Shown piece after piece: positions 15,410 to 25,637 of a DNA stretch of 64,000 nucleotides (position 1 is its first letter; every line of letters starts with the position of its first letter). Origin of the DNA: CAZJUP01 sp964549275 (GTDB lineage: Bacteria; Fidelibacterota; Marinisomatia; Marinisomatales; TCS55). The notes under the pieces are model-generated. The model worked only from the letters and a program-made list of their open reading frames with translations, did not search any database and was not told the DNA's origin. A program made the position numbers and the translations under genes. The DNA lies in contig CAZJUP010000001.1 of NCBI GenBank assembly GCA_964549275.1, positions 124,001-188,000 on the forward strand, read 5' to 3'.

Positions 15410-17800
15410 ATGAAATCTTTTTTTGCCATATTTTTATCCTTTTCCGCTTTTTTGTCTGCTCAGACGATAAGCGGATTTATTCGAGAAGATGCCACAGGTG
15501 AGCCCCTTTCTTTTGCCAATGTTTTCTTGAAAGATACCTATATCGGTTCAGCTTCAAATCAGGATGGTTATTATGTTATCACTCAAGTTCCACCGGGTCA
15601 GTATATTATTAAGGTTTCTATTATTGGGTATAAACTTGAATCTAGAGAAATCACCCTAAAAGTCGAAGAAAATTTAAGGTTGGATTTTAGGTTGGCTTCG
15701 GAAATTGTCCTGGGGGAGGAGATTAATGTAAGCGCTGAAAGAATCAAGTTTCAGAGACTGGTAGAACCCAGCAAAATTACTCTGGATATGAGGGAAATCA
15801 ATACTGCTCCAGCCTTTATTGAAGCAGATGTGTTTCGAACCATTCAAATGCTCCCCGGTGTCCAGACTCTGAATGATTTTTCAAGTGCTCTTTATGTCAG
15901 AGGGTCAACGCCGGACCAAAATTTAATATTACTAGACGGTATTACCATTTATAACCCCTATCATATTGGGGGTATTTTTTCTACATTTAATACTGATGCG
16001 ATAAAAGAAGCTGATTTTCATGCCGGAGGGTTCCCGGCGAGATATGGCGGTAGAATGGGAGCAATACTAAACGTCATCAGCAAAGAAGGGAATACAGAAG
16101 ACATTGAGGGTAAAGTCAATATTTCTCAAATTTCAGCAAAAGGGATTATAGAGAGGCCATTACCCAAGTGGAAAAATGTAAAGGGTTCTTGGATGCTGGC
16201 CGGACGCAAAACCTATTTTGATACATTTTTTAATTTCATGATGAAAATCAGCGGAGAAAACAATTTCAAATTTCCGTATTATTTTTATGATTATCAGGGA
16301 AAGATTAACTTGGATTTTGGAACGAATCATCGATTAACCTATAGTCGCTTTTACGGCGATGATGTCTTGTATATCAATGTGGGTGATCCTGAACGAGAAT
16401 TCAGCAATTCCTTTCAGAAAAATGAAGGGCATTTTGATTGGAGATGGGGAAATCATACCAATAGTTTTACCTGGCGGTGGATAATGAAGCCGAATCTCAT
16501 CCTGAAAACATTCCTCGCCGCCAGTCGATTCAGATTTCATATTGATATTGATGAAGAAAACTGGTATACCTACAAAGAATTTGGTCAGTCGATTGAATCT
16601 TATAATGGCTATTTTTTTGATGTCTATGATATTGTAGAAGATAAATCACTTGAAATGGAATTAACCTGGATTGCTTCGGATACTCATATTCTGACCACCG
16701 GTATTCAGATAAAAAATGTAAACTTTGATTTAGGAATGGAATATAAACTCGCCTCTTTCGACACGACTATTTTTGCCAAACCACTGGAAATGGAAGATCG
16801 AACCGGGGAGCAGTCTGTTTACCTTCAGGACAGGTGGCAAATAAACCGAAAATTTTCGACGCAACTTGGGCTTCGATTATCTCGCTATTGCCTTCATAAT
16901 ACACTGAATATTGAGCCCAGGCTTGGGATAAAATATTTTGTTAGGGATGACTTGGCTCTAAAATTGAATTGGGGCCGATATTATCAGTATTTAACCATTG
17001 CGAATCCCCGGGATGAAAGTTTCCGTTTTATAGATATCTGGATGGGAATCCCCGAGCGATATCCTGCACCTCGTTCTGACCATTTTATTGGTGGATTGGA
17101 ATATATTTCAGGTCAGGATGTGATTTACAGAGCCGAAGCCTATTACAAGGGTTTTGACCATTTACTCACTCTAAAGCAGGGGAGTCCGTTTGAAGAAAAT
17201 GATCAGCTCAGATTTAATTCATTTAACGAGTTTTATGATACTGATGCTTTGGCTTATGGAGTGGAATTGCTCATAAAAAAAACCAGTGGAAAATACCGGG
17301 GATGGATTGGATATACATTATCTAACACAGAATGGTACACAAAGGCTGACGGATGGTATCCGCCAAAATATGACAGATTACACACCCTGAATATTGTGAG
17401 TGATTGGCAATGGACAAAAAATCTCCATGTCAGTACGGCGATTTCATTTTCATCAGGTAACCCTTATACGCCCATACTTGGACGGTATCAGACTTGGGGA
17501 GAAATAGGGCAGACTAGATGGTGGGATCATTCCAAATATTTGGTTGGGAATAAAAACAGCGGACGATATCCGGCTTATTTTCGGTGGGATGTGGGTCTTA
17601 CGAAAAAATTTAAGTCTATTTTGTTTGGGGACGGAGAGTACTATTTCCAATTTTTAAATTTAACGAATCACATCAACAATTTGTTTTATATATATCGAGT
17701 AAATGAGAACATTCTTTCCGATCAGTACGGCAAAGTACAGCAAAAGGCATTCCCCATGTTTCCTTTACTCTTTACATTGGGGGTTCGTTATGAGTTTTAG
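15410..17800 (+). CDS. TonB-dependent receptor 3 (carboxypeptidase-regulatory type)
   Basis: This 796-residue protein has a signal peptide, a CarboxypepD_reg domain ('GFIREDATGEPLSFANVFLK', 'PPGQYIIKVSIIGYK'), a plug ('ALYVRGSTPDQNLILLDGIT', 'GGFPARYGGRMGAILNVISK') and a long barrel ending in 'LGVRYEF'. The domain order and plug wording closely match receptor 1, suggesting paralogues. A DUF4249-like gene overlaps its 3' end by 11 bases, as with receptor 1. The upstream palindrome suggests CRP/FNR-family control. Ligand unknown; no sigma/FecR genes accompany it. Confidence 0.9.
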   Translation: MKSFFAIFLSFSAFLSAQTISGFIREDATGEPLSFANVFLKDTYIGSASNQDGYYVITQVPPGQYIIKVSIIGYKLESREITLKVEENLRLDFRLASEIVLGEEINVSAERIKFQRLVEPSKITLDMREINTAPAFIEADVFRTIQMLPGVQTLNDFSSALYVRGSTPDQNLILLDGITIYNPYHIGGIFSTFNTDAIKEADFHAGGFPARYGGRMGAILNVISKEGNTEDIEGKVNISQISAKGIIERPLPKWKNVKGSWMLAGRKTYFDTFFNFMMKISGENNFKFPYYFYDYQGKINLDFGTNHRLTYSRFYGDDVLYINVGDPEREFSNSFQKNEGHFDWRWGNHTNSFTWRWIMKPNLILKTFLAASRFRFHIDIDEENWYTYKEFGQSIESYNGYFFDVYDIVEDKSLEMELTWIASDTHILTTGIQIKNVNFDLGMEYKLASFDTTIFAKPLEMEDRTGEQSVYLQDRWQINRKFSTQLGLRLSRYCLHNTLNIEPRLGIKYFVRDDLALKLNWGRYYQYLTIANPRDESFRFIDIWMGIPERYPAPRSDHFIGGLEYISGQDVIYRAEAYYKGFDHLLTLKQGSPFEENDQLRFNSFNEFYDTDALAYGVELLIKKTSGKYRGWIGYTLSNTEWYTKADGWYPPKYDRLHTLNIVSDWQWTKNLHVSTAISFSSGNPYTPILGRYQTWGEIGQTRWWDHSKYLVGNKNSGRYPAYFRWDVGLTKKFKSILFGDGEYYFQFLNLTNHINNLFYIYRVNENILSDQYGKVQQKAFPMFPLLFTLGVRYEF

Positions 17801-18671
17801 AAAGAATATTTTCCTCCTCGTGATATGGATAGTCTCACTGTACTGGGGATGTGTTTATCCAAAACCTGATTGGGAAAATGTAAACTCAGATCATGAACCT
17901 GTTCTGAATGTATTTGGCCTCATATCTCTAGATGAAAAAGTGAAGAGTTTTGTGGATGTTCGTCGAACCCTTTCATTAGATGAAAAACAAACCCAATCTC
18001 AAGGTGTAGACTTTGAATCTAAGTTTTTGGTTAAAGAAGCAGTAGTGGAAATTTCCGATGGAATAAACACCTATACATTTAATTTTATACCTTATAAACC
18101 GCAAGATAAACAACCCGGGGGTGTTTATCTGGATAAATATTATGATACAACCAGAACATTTATTCCTCAGCCCAATACCCTATATACCCTAAAAGTGACT
18201 ACAGAAAAATGGGGGAGGTTAACCGGTGAGGTCGTTACACCGAATTTTCCCGAAATCGTTTCGGAGTCTGTTCCGGACACGGTTTATACAAAAATCCCCT
18301 ATACGGTAAAGTATCGCTTAAATGGGGATTCCTTCGGCAAAATAACCACAGATGTGGTAAGAGGATATTTTTGCGGTGCGGAACATCAGGATATAATTTA
18401 TCCCGGCAGTTCAGAATGGACAACTCCGCCTGTAAATTGTTCCAGTGACTGGAGCCGGCCAGGAGGTGTCACTGATTCGGACACCTTGGAGATTACCCTT
18501 CGTACCATGGATGCTCAGTATTATGAATACATTATTAAAGAATCTGCAAGTGAATTTGTTGATCTGCTCACTGGGAGCGGCGGCACCGCAAAATCTATAG
18601 GGGTAGAGGGGGGATATGGTGTCTTTGGAGCCATTACAGCGGATAGGATTTTTCGGGTTATTATTCCTTAA
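17790..18671 (+). CDS. DUF4249-like surface lipoprotein, partner of receptor 3
   Basis: The ATG at 17790, overlapping the receptor's last codons, gives 'FLLVIWIVSLYWGC', a lipoprotein signal; the upstream start at 17703 lies in receptor sequence. The 293-residue product has 'EPVLNVFGLISLDEKVKSFV', 'AVVEISDGINTYTF' and 'NTLYTLKVTTEKWGRLTGEV', the beta-rich pattern of DUF4249. It is analogous to 6194-7195 but diverged. Overlap supports translational coupling and joint surface function. Confidence 0.75.
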   Translation: MSFRKNIFLLVIWIVSLYWGCVYPKPDWENVNSDHEPVLNVFGLISLDEKVKSFVDVRRTLSLDEKQTQSQGVDFESKFLVKEAVVEISDGINTYTFNFIPYKPQDKQPGGVYLDKYYDTTRTFIPQPNTLYTLKVTTEKWGRLTGEVVTPNFPEIVSESVPDTVYTKIPYTVKYRLNGDSFGKITTDVVRGYFCGAEHQDIIYPGSSEWTTPPVNCSSDWSRPGGVTDSDTLEITLRTMDAQYYEYIIKESASEFVDLLTGSGGTAKSIGVEGGYGVFGAITADRIFRVIIP

Positions 18672-18731
18672 TCCTGTTCTTTTTAATTTCCATAAAATTC
18701 TCCAACTTCACTCTCAATTATTAAGGGATTT

Positions 18732-19505
18732 ATGAAACTTTACAGTTGGAACGTAAACGGTATCCGTGCCGCAGAAAAAAAAGGATTCCTGGATTGGTTG
18801 GATGCAACTTCCCCGGATATCCTATGTCTTCAGGAAACAAAAGCGCGACAAGATCAGCTTTCATCTGCGATTTTAACTGATCATGGTTACCACACATATT
18901 GGCATTCAGCAAAAAAAGCCGGTTACAGCGGTGTGGCCACTTTCTGTAAAGAAAAACCTCATTATGTGCAGGAGGGGCTCGGAATAGAAAATTATGATGC
19001 TGAGGGTCGTGTTTTAATTACGGAACATGAAAATTTTTTACTGTATAATATTTATTTTCCCAACGGGCAAAGAGACGGAACCCGGCTTCAATATAAACTG
19101 GATTTTTACGATGATTTACTTCCTGTCATCAATGAACAGGTAGAATCAGGTACCCATGTTGTTGTAACAGGAGACTGGAATACGGCCCATCATCCCATAG
19201 ATTTAGCCCGGCCGAAGGATAATGTAAAGACGTCTGGATTTATGCCTGTGGAAAGGGAACGATTGGACACTTATGTTGATCAGGGCTGGGTGGACACTTT
19301 TCGGCATTTTCATTCTGAACCGGATCGATACACTTGGTGGACTTACCGGTTTGGTGCCCGTGCCCGAAATGTGGGATGGCGTATCGATTATTTTTTCGTA
19401 AATGAAGGATTTGTTGAGTCTTTGGAAGATGCCGATATCCACCATGATGTTATGGGATCTGATCATTGTCCCATTTCTCTCACCTTAACCTATGAGGGGT
19501 TGTAA
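18732..19505 (+). CDS. xth: Exodeoxyribonuclease III
   Basis: This 257-residue EEP-family nuclease has 'KLYSWNVNGIRAAEKKGFLD', 'PDILCLQETKA' (metal-binding Glu), 'VVTGDWNTAHHPIDLARPKD', 'WRIDYFFVN' and the terminal 'MGSDHCPISL' with the catalytic Asp-His. It is an AP endonuclease and 3'-5' exonuclease acting in base excision repair. Length and motifs are standard. Its TAA overlaps the ATG of the AMP nucleosidase gene (TAATG). Confidence 0.96.
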   Translation: MKLYSWNVNGIRAAEKKGFLDWLDATSPDILCLQETKARQDQLSSAILTDHGYHTYWHSAKKAGYSGVATFCKEKPHYVQEGLGIENYDAEGRVLITEHENFLLYNIYFPNGQRDGTRLQYKLDFYDDLLPVINEQVESGTHVVVTGDWNTAHHPIDLARPKDNVKTSGFMPVERERLDTYVDQGWVDTFRHFHSEPDRYTWWTYRFGARARNVGWRIDYFFVNEGFVESLEDADIHHDVMGSDHCPISLTLTYEGL

Positions 19506-20275
19506 TGAAAAAAGCAGATATTGTTCGAGACTGGATAAAGCGCTATACGGGAACGTCTGCCGATGGGTTTGGCGATTGGATACTTTTAACCAATTTTCAA
19601 AACTATGTTGAAAAGTTCGCAGAAAAATTTGATGTAGAAGTGAAGGGAAAAGGTGGCCCCATGACTTCCGCAACGAACCGAGACAGCGTGAGTATCATTA
19701 ATTTTGGAATTGGCAGCGCAAACGCGGCCACCATCATGGATTTACTTTCCAGTGTAAAACCAAAGGGGCTTTTATTCTTGGGGAAATGCGGTGGTGTGAA
19801 AGAGTCGGCCGAATTAGGGCATTTTATTCTCCCCAGTGCAGCGATTAGAGGAGAGGGAACAGGAGATGATTATTTCCCGAAGGAAGTTCCGGCCATGCCT
19901 TCGTTTAAATTGCACAAGCATGTTTCTCAGATTCTTGTGGAAAAAGAATTGGAATATCGTACCGGTGTCGTCTATACCACAAATCGTAGAGTCTGGGAAC
20001 ACGATGAGGTATTTAAGGCGTATTTGAGAAAAATTCGTGTTATAGGGATTGATATGGAAACAGCCACTTTATTTTTAGTAGGGTTTGCGAACAGTATTGA
20101 CCGGGGAGCTCTACTTTTGGTTTCAGATACGCCCATGACTCCGGAAGGAATCAAAACAGAAGAATCGGATAAAGAAGTGACAAAAACGTATGTAGATCTT
20201 CACTTGGAAATTGGAATCGAGGCTATGACCAGTATCGGAGAAGAAGGGGAACAAATCCGGCACTTTAGGTATTAA
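19505..20275 (+). CDS. amn: AMP nucleosidase (short, Bacteroidetes type)
   Basis: This 256-residue protein of the phosphorylase/nucleosidase fold has 'GFGDWILLTNFQNYVEKFAE', 'INFGIGSANAATIMDLLS', 'GLLFLGKCGGVKESAELGHF' and 'IGIDMETATLFLVGFAN'. It matches the short AMP nucleosidases that split AMP into adenine and ribose 5-phosphate and lack the N-terminal regulatory domain of the enterobacterial enzyme. It starts within the stop of xth. Confidence 0.9.
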   Translation: MKKADIVRDWIKRYTGTSADGFGDWILLTNFQNYVEKFAEKFDVEVKGKGGPMTSATNRDSVSIINFGIGSANAATIMDLLSSVKPKGLLFLGKCGGVKESAELGHFILPSAAIRGEGTGDDYFPKEVPAMPSFKLHKHVSQILVEKELEYRTGVVYTTNRRVWEHDEVFKAYLRKIRVIGIDMETATLFLVGFANSIDRGALLLVSDTPMTPEGIKTEESDKEVTKTYVDLHLEIGIEAMTSIGEEGEQIRHFRY

Positions 20276-20304
20276 TACCCATTTCCCCCCTTGATTAGGA
20301 TAAT

Positions 20305-21435
20305 TTAAATCATCAAATCAACTGCAATAGCATCAGCGAAAAGAAATCCTTTTGGCGTTAACCTTAGCCGATTTTTTTCTTCTATGAGAAATGAATCCCA
20401 CTTTATCCTGGCCTGATTGATTCTATCTGTAAAAATGGTTTGAAATTCTTTAGGTATCCTATAAAGATTTACTCCTTCCGAAATTCTTAGGCCGAATCCA
20501 ATTAATTCATTAACCTTATTCTTACGTGTATAATTGGGGATAAATTTTCGTGGAAGTTGGCCTGATTCTATTGAATTGAGATACGTATCCAGATTTTTTG
20601 GATTGCTGTAACGATGTATGCCGTCAAATCCATGGGCAGAAGGTCCAAAACTAAGATAGGGATGAATCCGCCAGTAATGGAGATTGTGGCGGCAGGCTAA
20701 TCGCGGTTTTGACCAGTTGGATATTTCATACTGATCAAACCCTGAATCCCACAGCATTTTTTGGGTTATTGAATAAAATTCAGCGCTTTTATTCTCTCCG
20801 GGCATGGAAACCGTTCCATTATTAACGTACTGAAAAAGACGTGTTCCTTTTTCTACAGTGAGAGAATAAGCAGAAATATGTTCGGGATTCAAGTCCATTA
20901 TTTGTTGAAGATCTCTTTTCCAAATTTCTGGAGACTGTTTGGGGACATTAAAAATCATATCACAGTTTATATTTTCGAATCCGGCTTTTCTTGCCTGTTT
21001 AAATGTGGTAAAAACTTCGTCTGTTCCATGAATACGAGTGAGGAATTTCAGGAGGAAAGGATCCAGACTTTGAACTCCCATGGACAAGCGGTTCATACCC
21101 AACTCATGAAAGGATTTCAACTTTTCTAATGGGGCTTCTCCGGGATTAATTTCAATTGTTGATTCCGTTAATGAAGATAAATCGTATTTTTTATCCAAAG
21201 TGTCCAGAATCCGCTCAAAATGTTTTGGTTCTAGAAGACTTGGGGTCCCTCCACCGATAAATATAGTATCTGGTATCCAGGCTTTTTTGGGGATGTCGCA
21301 TTGGTTTATTTCATCAACCAGGGCATTTACAAATCTAGGGATAACATTTTCTCGATCTGAGATTGAATAAAAATCACAGTACATGCATTTTGTTTTGCAG
21401 AAAGGAATGTGGATGTAGATACCTCCGGAGTTCAT
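20305..21435 (-). CDS. hemW: HemW-like radical SAM haem chaperone
   Basis: This 376-residue protein begins 'GGIYIHIPFCKTKCMYCDFY', with the radical-SAM CxxxCxxC cluster motif (CKTKCMYC), then 'IFIGGGTPSLL', 'TIEINPGE', 'MNRLSMGVQSL' and 'SFGPSAHGF'. A HemN C-terminal domain follows. The fourth residue pattern fits HemW (haem chaperone, formerly 'oxygen-independent coproporphyrinogen III oxidase-like') better than HemN. It converges with the AMP nucleosidase gene. Confidence 0.92.
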   Translation of the reverse strand: MNSGGIYIHIPFCKTKCMYCDFYSISDRENVIPRFVNALVDEINQCDIPKKAWIPDTIFIGGGTPSLLEPKHFERILDTLDKKYDLSSLTESTIEINPGEAPLEKLKSFHELGMNRLSMGVQSLDPFLLKFLTRIHGTDEVFTTFKQARKAGFENINCDMIFNVPKQSPEIWKRDLQQIMDLNPEHISAYSLTVEKGTRLFQYVNNGTVSMPGENKSAEFYSITQKMLWDSGFDQYEISNWSKPRLACRHNLHYWRIHPYLSFGPSAHGFDGIHRYSNPKNLDTYLNSIESGQLPRKFIPNYTRKNKVNELIGFGLRISEGVNLYRIPKEFQTIFTDRINQARIKWDSFLIEEKNRLRLTPKGFLFADAIAVDLMI

Positions 21436-21533
21436 AGGTTAACTTACAGAAAGTGAACCCTATAGGAATACGTCAATTTAGAAGGTATAAATCTGTAAAT
21501 TCTCCGCCGGTTTTTAAAAGAAAGGATTAAGAA

Positions 21534-22184
21534 ATGAGAAAATTGATTTTGCTAATGGTTGCACTTTGTATGGGGTACGCTCAATCCGGGCGATTAATTG
21601 TAGGGTTTGATATTGATGATACCGTATTATTTTCTGAGCCCATGTTTCTGGAAGCTCCCAGAGATGAGAAGGGTGCCATAGATTATCACTGGATTAATCT
21701 TCATGATAAAGATTATTCTCTTCTGATTGATCCCACTGCTGCATTAATTCACTATTTTCGAGCGAATGGACATCAGGTGTTTTTTATAACAGCACGGCCC
21801 GGTTTTAACGGGCACCACTTGGCAGAATTTCTATCTAAAAAATTAGACATGGATATCACGGTGAATGAAAATTTGTTTTTTTCCCCAAAAGAAATAGTAA
21901 ATGGTTTCAGTTATACCACAAAGCATAACACCATGAAGAAACTGAACCTGGATATGTACTATGGTGATTCGGATCGGGATATGATTGCTGGTTTAAAAGC
22001 TGATGTATATCCGGTGAGAATTATACGGAACAACCGTTCTTTAAAACATTATGGAAATAATTATTTTGGAAATACGCTGGACGGAAAAACGGCGAAAAAC
22101 CCATTTAATAAAACGCAATTAAAACAGTTTTACAAAAAAGGAGTTGGGGTATTTGGGGAATCTATTTATCCCATCACTTGGTAA
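21534..22184 (+). CDS. Secreted HAD-type acid phosphatase (class B-like)
   Basis: The 216-residue product has a signal peptide ('LILLMVALCMGYAQSG') and HAD motif I 'VGFDIDDTVLFSEP', motif II in 'FFITARPGF' and a late 'MYYGDSDRDMIAG' motif. These match AphA-type class B acid phosphatases, which release phosphate from nucleotides and other monoesters in the periplasm. The C-terminus ends 'FGESIYPITW'. It stands alone between hemW and the convergent GroES-like gene. Confidence 0.87.
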   Translation: MRKLILLMVALCMGYAQSGRLIVGFDIDDTVLFSEPMFLEAPRDEKGAIDYHWINLHDKDYSLLIDPTAALIHYFRANGHQVFFITARPGFNGHHLAEFLSKKLDMDITVNENLFFSPKEIVNGFSYTTKHNTMKKLNLDMYYGDSDRDMIAGLKADVYPVRIIRNNRSLKHYGNNYFGNTLDGKTAKNPFNKTQLKQFYKKGVGVFGESIYPITW

Positions 22185-22195
22185 AACACCCGTCT

Positions 22196-22576
22196 TTAAT
22201 CTGCCAACCGGCTCAAATCGTCTCGAATGAGGATAAGAATGGCCGATTGAGGAACAATCAGGAAATCTTTATCTTCAATTTTTATTTCGATGGATGCCTT
22301 ATTGAGAAATAGGGCAGAATCCCCAATCTCTGCCTGGGTGGGAATATATTTTACACCGGACTTGTCCTCTGTTGACCAGGGTTCATTGAAGGGTTCCTCA
22401 GGGTTTCCCAGGGGAATGCCTGGACCGACTTCAACAATCATACCGCTTCGGACTTCCTGCTTTTCTATGACACTGGGCGGGAGGTATAACCCAGCTTTGG
22501 ATTGTTTTTCGCCGGAATCGGGCTGAATAAGTACCCTGTCACCCACAACAAGAATCTGTTTATTTTTATTTCTCAT
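22196..22576 (-). CDS. GroES-like co-chaperonin paralogue
   Basis: From the ATG at 22576 (a GTG at 22621 is also possible) the product is about 126 residues. 'ILVVGDRVLIQPDSGEKQSK' and 'GLYLPPSVIEKQEVRSGMIV' are the GroES beta-barrel start. An insertion ('IPLGNPEEPFNEPWSTEDKS') and 'QAEIGDSALFLNKASIEIKI' make it diverge from true GroES. No groEL is nearby. It is a known kind of standalone GroES-family protein with no fixed function. Confidence 0.82.
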   Translation of the reverse strand: MRNKNKQILVVGDRVLIQPDSGEKQSKAGLYLPPSVIEKQEVRSGMIVEVGPGIPLGNPEEPFNEPWSTEDKSGVKYIPTQAEIGDSALFLNKASIEIKIEDKDFLIVPQSAILILIRDDLSRLAD

Positions 22577-22703
22577 ATTAAAAATTACATGTGTTTGGTT
22601 AAGATGTACAACCTCGGACACAATTGATGAATCTATTTAGATTGTTGATTACATAAATTTATTCTTAACTTATTTTTCGTTTTGAAATGCAATTGGGGTT
22701 TAT

Positions 22704-23948
22704 ATGAATACTTTAAAATCATTATTGATTTTAGCGGTATTATTCAGTTTTAATTACAGTCAACAGTCCGTGACTGTGGATTTGGAAAAACTCTCTTTTA
22801 ATCTTGATCAACCAGGCCTGTCCTTCACCCAGGATCGTTTTATAGACCCCGAACACACTGATTCTTCTCTGAACTACTTTTTACATTTAGCTTTTTGGGC
22901 CGGGGCAAAAACAGAATCAGGTATCTCTGTTGTTTCTGGGGATGGGAACCCTACGGTGAAAGAATTCACAGAGTGGCAGTTTGATACCCCCACATACAAA
23001 ATTGATGATGTTACTGCAGATACATCAGTTGTTTCGATTTATCGGTCTGTTTATCACGATAATTCAGGTATCCCCGGCCATCATCCTGTTGGTCTGTCTG
23101 TCGAGCAACGATCCTATGTTTATAAGGCATTCCCCACCCTGATTTATGAATATACGGTTACGTCAACTCATGATTTAGATTCCCTTATTTTAGGCATGTA
23201 TTTGGATTTTGACTTACCCGAATCCGATCAGACCTCTGATCCTTATAATGACCATGTTTTGGCGGAACCTTCTCGAAATTGCATTTATATGGCCAACAAC
23301 GGGAATTGGGATGAAGGCCATGTCCCGGCCGTAGTCAATTTAAGTTCAGGCCAATTACGGTACAGGGTATTGGGAAGTTTAGAAAAGCACCTCACAGACC
23401 AAGAAAAATGGGATATTATTTCTGACCCTGCATATGAACAATTCCGTAAAACATTTGAAACGGAGCATGATTATCGGTTTATTGTATTTTCTGAACCAAC
23501 GACAGTTAAAGCCGGTGAGGAGACTACCTTTTCACTGGCTTTAGTTCATACACTCGGTTATGGAAATAGTATTAATGTTATACAATCACTAAATCGTTGG
23601 TATGCCGACCACCCACTCCTTTTTAAACAGATTCAAACTCAGCAAGATTTTACTCAGGTACAAATTCCAGGCGAATTTATGCTTTCTCAAGGCTATCCAA
23701 ACCCTTTTAATCCTTCAACAAACTTTACCTTAAGCCTGCCGGAAACTCAGATGGTTTCTGTTGCCATTTATGATATTAGAGGTGTGTTGATAAAAACCAT
23801 TCATAAAGGTAATCTCAAGGCAGGAATACAGTCGTTTACTTGGAGTGGTGATAATGATGATGGTATTCAGGTCAGTTCAGGTGTTTACCTGATCCGGGCA
23901 GAGTGGAACGGTTACAACCAAACACAAAAAATAGCCCTGGTGAGGTAA
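22704..23948 (+). CDS. Secreted protein with C-terminal 'PNPFNP' sorting domain
   Basis: This 414-residue protein has a signal peptide ('SLLILAVLFSFNYSQQ'), an unknown N-terminal region of about 310 residues with beta-rich 'SLNYFLHLAFWAGAKTESGI' and 'LIYEYTVTSTHDLDSLILGM', and a C-terminal FlgD-like/type IX-sorting-like domain: 'GYPNPFNPSTNFTLSLPE', 'VAIYDIRGVLIKTI', 'SSGVYLIRAEWNG'. Such C-terminal domains direct surface export or anchoring in FCB bacteria. The N-terminal domain is not recognised. A vps62-like gene follows nine bases later. Confidence 0.82.
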   Translation: MNTLKSLLILAVLFSFNYSQQSVTVDLEKLSFNLDQPGLSFTQDRFIDPEHTDSSLNYFLHLAFWAGAKTESGISVVSGDGNPTVKEFTEWQFDTPTYKIDDVTADTSVVSIYRSVYHDNSGIPGHHPVGLSVEQRSYVYKAFPTLIYEYTVTSTHDLDSLILGMYLDFDLPESDQTSDPYNDHVLAEPSRNCIYMANNGNWDEGHVPAVVNLSSGQLRYRVLGSLEKHLTDQEKWDIISDPAYEQFRKTFETEHDYRFIVFSEPTTVKAGEETTFSLALVHTLGYGNSINVIQSLNRWYADHPLLFKQIQTQQDFTQVQIPGEFMLSQGYPNPFNPSTNFTLSLPETQMVSVAIYDIRGVLIKTIHKGNLKAGIQSFTWSGDNDDGIQVSSGVYLIRAEWNGYNQTQKIALVR

Positions 23949-23957
23949 GGATTTATT

Positions 23958-25635
23958 ATGGGTAGAAATAAAAGAAAGACCGCCGGATTACTAATGCTAT
24001 TTATCGCGCTAATCCAATCCATCCTTTTTGCACGACTACCGGGAGACACGGACCCGTATACCCGTCTTTTCAGGGGTTATATACAAGCACGTGTTTATGA
24101 TGCAGAGGGAAACGGGGTCTCCGGTGTTCGGATTATGGCCAATATGAATATCGGATTTGGCATAGAAGAAAGAGGTGAGAGCGCTATTAAGTTTGGGACA
24201 ACGGACTCGCGGGGCTACGTCCGCATCGTTTTGGATATTCGCGCTCCCCGTTATTGGGGCAGTCCCAGCGGCCACTATATAGAAGCAATATTAACCAGTG
24301 GCCCAAATTGTACCAGTGAAATATCAAATTCAGAGGTATCAAGTTCTTCGTCCTATTCAATTTGGCCAGTTTTTTCCGTGATTCAAGATTGTGACGGGAA
24401 TGGAATAAATGATGAATTTGAAATTCAGTTAGCAAAAAAATATTCTCCCCAAATCAATTTTCATAATAATAATCCACTATTCCCAATGCCGCCAAGTGCA
24501 GTATATAATTCTAATGGATTTGAAGTCATTACAAATGAAAGCGGCCAATATTATCCATTACCCGTTGATAATCACAATCCTGAAAGTTGGAAAAAGTATT
24601 TTGAGAATGATTTAAAAATTAATTTAGAGGAAAAAAAATATTAGGCCAACCGTTTATTTTAATACTTTTAGTAAGAAAGTTGAACAATACAATGACGTCC
24701 CCATTGATTTATATTTCGTTCAATATTGGTTTTATTATCCATTTAATGATGCGGGGAATCTGCATGAAGGTGACTGGGAACATATAAGTGTTATTTTAAA
24801 CTCAGGAATACCAAGCGTTTCAAATCCCATTGGGGTGATATTTCACAGACATTATGAATTAGACCGATACCCATGGTCAGAAGTTGAAAAAGAAGGAACA
24901 CACGTTAAGATATATGTTGGTGGAAATACTGCAACTACGCTTTTTTATGGTAATCCAATGCTCACCAGAGAATTAGTCCCTCAGGTTGGAGGATATGGAG
25001 AAATAACAGGAGGCAGTTTTAAATCTAATGGATGGCAGTATTTGGCATCTAGTTTGTTTGAATTTATCCCAATTTACCGTATGGATGAATATATCAATGG
25101 TAATAGAAGTCTGAATCCGAGTGATTATACATTGGTTAATCTAACAGAAAATAATCCCACATGGTTTTTTAATTTAGATGGGAAGTGGGGTGCCCCAAGA
25201 AAAATAATTTTATCTGAAATTCCTGGGAATACATATGAAATAAAAATTCCTGGTTATCACGAAATATTTTCATACCCCCACGTTAACGACCCGCCTAAAG
25301 GGCCCAAATTTAATGACCATTGGGAGCTTGATAATGCTGTCTCATCTTCAGAAGGAAAAGGGAAAATTGTGACTCAATTAAAAAATGATTATTTCCCGCA
25401 AATAAAATTCACATTATTAGGAAAAGCAAGGGTGAAAATAATCATTTTTGATAATTTAGGGAGTGAAGTAGCAACAATTGTAAATAAGCAATTTGATGAA
25501 GGAACACATACTCAAAATTGGTTTTGGAAAAGTAAAAATGGCATGCCTGTTTCTTCCGGAACTTACTTTTATAAAATATATGTAGAACCGGAAAATTTAT
25601 TAAACCATTATTGGTATTACTTACAAAGGAATTAA
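23958..25635 (+). pseudogene. Vps62-like secreted protein split by a frameshift at an A8 tract
   Basis: Two ORFs, 23958-24644 and 24645-25635 (GTG at 24835), become one reading frame if one A is removed from the A8 run near 24631-24638. The join reads 'NLEEKNIRPTVYFNTFSKKV'. The product of about 558 residues has a signal peptide, a 'DCDGNGINDEFEIQLAKKYS' region, a Vps62-like core ('DLYFVQYWFYYPFNDAGNLH', 'GDWEHISVIL') and a C-terminal sorting-like domain ('VKIIIFDNLGSEVATIV', 'VSSGTYFYKIYV'). Vps62-like proteins are poorly characterised. Transcriptional slippage at A8, real decay or a sequencing error would all fit. Confidence 0.65.
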
Positions 25636-25637
25636 TT

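Noticed and set aside
17703..17789. N-terminal extension of the DUF4249-like gene
   Set aside because: It is the out-of-frame reading of the receptor 3 C-terminus; the lipoprotein signal begins at 17790.
24642..24644. Considered as a stop-codon read-through or selenocysteine site
   Set aside because: The stop is TAG, not TGA, and the downstream frame differs by one base, so an A-tract frameshift explains it better.
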